From: an uncultured Bacilli bacterium | GTDB lineage: Bacteria; Bacillota_I; Bacilli_A; RF39; UBA660 | Length of the DNA: 11,751 nucleotides | Assembly: GCA_934133155.1 (NCBI GenBank) | Contig: CAKPAT010000032.1 | Coordinates: forward strand, 1 to 11,751 | Direction: 5' to 3' | In this document: positions 10,839 through 11,751 of the stretch, piece by piece | Layout of the letters: every line of letters starts with the position of its first letter | Position numbering within the stretch: the stretch's first letter is position 1 | The notes under the pieces: generated by a model | The model's input: only the letters and a program-made list of their open reading frames with translations | What the model was told of the DNA's origin: nothing | Database searches by the model: none | Made by a program: the position numbers and the translations under genes

Positions 10839-11751
10839 TTATTCTCCTCCAAAAATCATTTTAGCAATTTTAAGTCCTGTGTCTTTATCAATTTGAGAAC
10901 CGGCAGCTTTAGGATGTCCACCACCGCCAAAATATTTTGCAATTTCTCCCACATTAATTTCATCTTTTATAGCTCTATATGATACTGCATTTTTGCTAAT
11001 GTCAATAATAATAACTAAATCAATCCAAGAATGATTTTTACAAAGGGTATTGCCTAATTCACTGATAAATCTATCTGCAAATACAATACCGCATGTATAT
11101 CCGTATATTTCAGCAATAGTCATTGTTCCAGATTTTTGCTTAATATAATCATCTTTTTCTTTTTGGAGCATATCCAGAACTATCTTTTCTTCTTTTTCAA
11201 TAACACAGGAATCAAAATAATGACAATTAGAAAGTTTATTTGTAGCCCAATCAATAAACTTATCTCTTCCATAAATATAAAATAAATCATTAATTTGCCT
11301 ACAAATAATTCCAGTCTCTCCCATCGTTGACCAACGCCAAGTGTCCCAATCTCTTACAACATTAGTAAAATACAGTAAATTTAAAATTTCGTAACGGTAA
11401 CCCAAAAAATAAGAATGTGTAAGTAACCAATTATAAAACAATTCTGTGCCACTTGTTTTAATAGTTGGTGTAAGCTCAATCATTACGCTACACCAAAAAT
11501 ATTTGTTTAATCCCAAAGCTGTAGCATGGTGGTCTAATAATACAAAACAATCTTTCATATTGCTTTTATCAATTCTTTCTGCAACTTTCTCAGATACGCT
11601 GATATCTGTAATGAAAATCAAATCACCAGCTTTAATGTCATGATTATTTAAAAAATCTGTGACTTGTCTGTCTACATCATCATAATTACAATAAGAGATG
11701 TCGATATCCTCTCCAAACACTACTTTTGCTAATATTGCACAGCCTACTCCA
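10839..11751 (-). CDS. DHH-family phosphoesterase, 5' end outside the window
   Basis: The frame is open to the right-hand edge; the first visible residues GVGCAILAKVVFGEDI fit the segment just after the N-terminal D-x-D metal motif of DHH proteins, so only about 20-30 residues should be missing. Visible motifs are ITDIS (metal-site aspartate), the signature DHH in VLLDHHATA, and a C-terminal DHHA1 motif GGGGHPKAAGS. DHH/DHHA1 proteins are manganese-dependent phosphoesterases such as the NrnA nanoRNase, cyclic-dinucleotide phosphodiesterases and RecJ. The size (about 300 visible aa) suits an NrnA- or GdpP-like catalytic core, so degradation of short RNAs or cyclic dinucleotides, including host anti-phage signals, is possible but not shown. 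Confidence 0.85.
   Translation of the reverse strand, partial: GVGCAILAKVVFGEDIDISYCNYDDVDRQVTDFLNNHDIKAGDLIFITDISVSEKVAERIDKSNMKDCFVLLDHHATALGLNKYFWCSVMIELTPTIKTSGTELFYNWLLTHSYFLGYRYEILNLLYFTNVVRDWDTWRWSTMGETGIICRQINDLFYIYGRDKFIDWATNKLSNCHYFDSCVIEKEEKIVLDMLQKEKDDYIKQKSGTMTIAEIYGYTCGIVFADRFISELGNTLCKNHSWIDLVIIIDISKNAVSYRAIKDEINVGEIAKYFGGGGHPKAAGSQIDKDTGLKIAKMIFGGE

Overview
This window looks like part of a large, AT-rich bacteriophage genome (or integrated prophage) from a Gram-positive, probably clostridial, host. The reasons are the strong A/T bias, GGAGG-type ribosome binding sites before almost every gene, short tightly packed genes all read from the minus strand, a dense tRNA array without encoded CCA ends, and several protein types typical of Firmicutes phages. 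Because everything reads right to left, the biological order runs from high to low coordinates.

Region 1 (11751-9055): a DHH-family phosphoesterase cut by the window edge, a small coiled-coil protein, a GC-richer non-coding stretch (10110-10478) that folds on paper into a pseudoknotted RNA of about 210 nt, and a PAPS-reductase/PP-loop family gene that has no visible start codon just downstream of that RNA. Region 2 (9089-7057): an Sm-like small protein, a nucleotidyltransferase split into an N-terminal and a C-terminal piece in different frames, and two tandem paralogues sharing the N-terminal FETNSSSVHSL motif. Region 3 (7042-5600): two different radical SAM proteins. Region 4 (5520-4211): a LemA-like membrane protein followed by a double-spanning membrane protein. 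Region 5 (4200-1635): small phage proteins, including a DUF6275-like one and a small gene interrupted by an in-frame TAA.

Region 6 (1578-7) is the most unusual part. It is a minus-strand array of tRNA and tRNA-like genes packed a few bases apart, alternating with other structured RNAs. Three units (Gln-UUG and two CAU-anticodon tRNAs) are ordinary. Four units have good acceptor and T arms but carry extra internal sequence of about 40-57 nt, each containing the decamer ACAGCAATTT in the loop of a small (U)UAC/GUA(A) hairpin. A fifth, Gln-like unit has the decamer at its anticodon arm and the anticodon UUA, which would read the stop codon UAA. Two RNAs of 145 and 162 nt have near-identical ends, a compensated 10-bp closing helix and unrelated interiors. 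Part of the array, including a 135-bp exact repeat, has been duplicated.

How the parts may work together: the DHH, PAPS-reductase, nucleotidyltransferase and radical SAM genes look like nucleotide, RNA or protein modification accessories, and the tRNA array presumably supports phage translation. The coexistence of a UUA-anticodon tRNA-like gene with a gene broken only by UAA is suggestive, but UAA is also the commonest stop here, so general recoding is unlikely. All of this is read from sequence by eye; no folding program or database search was run.
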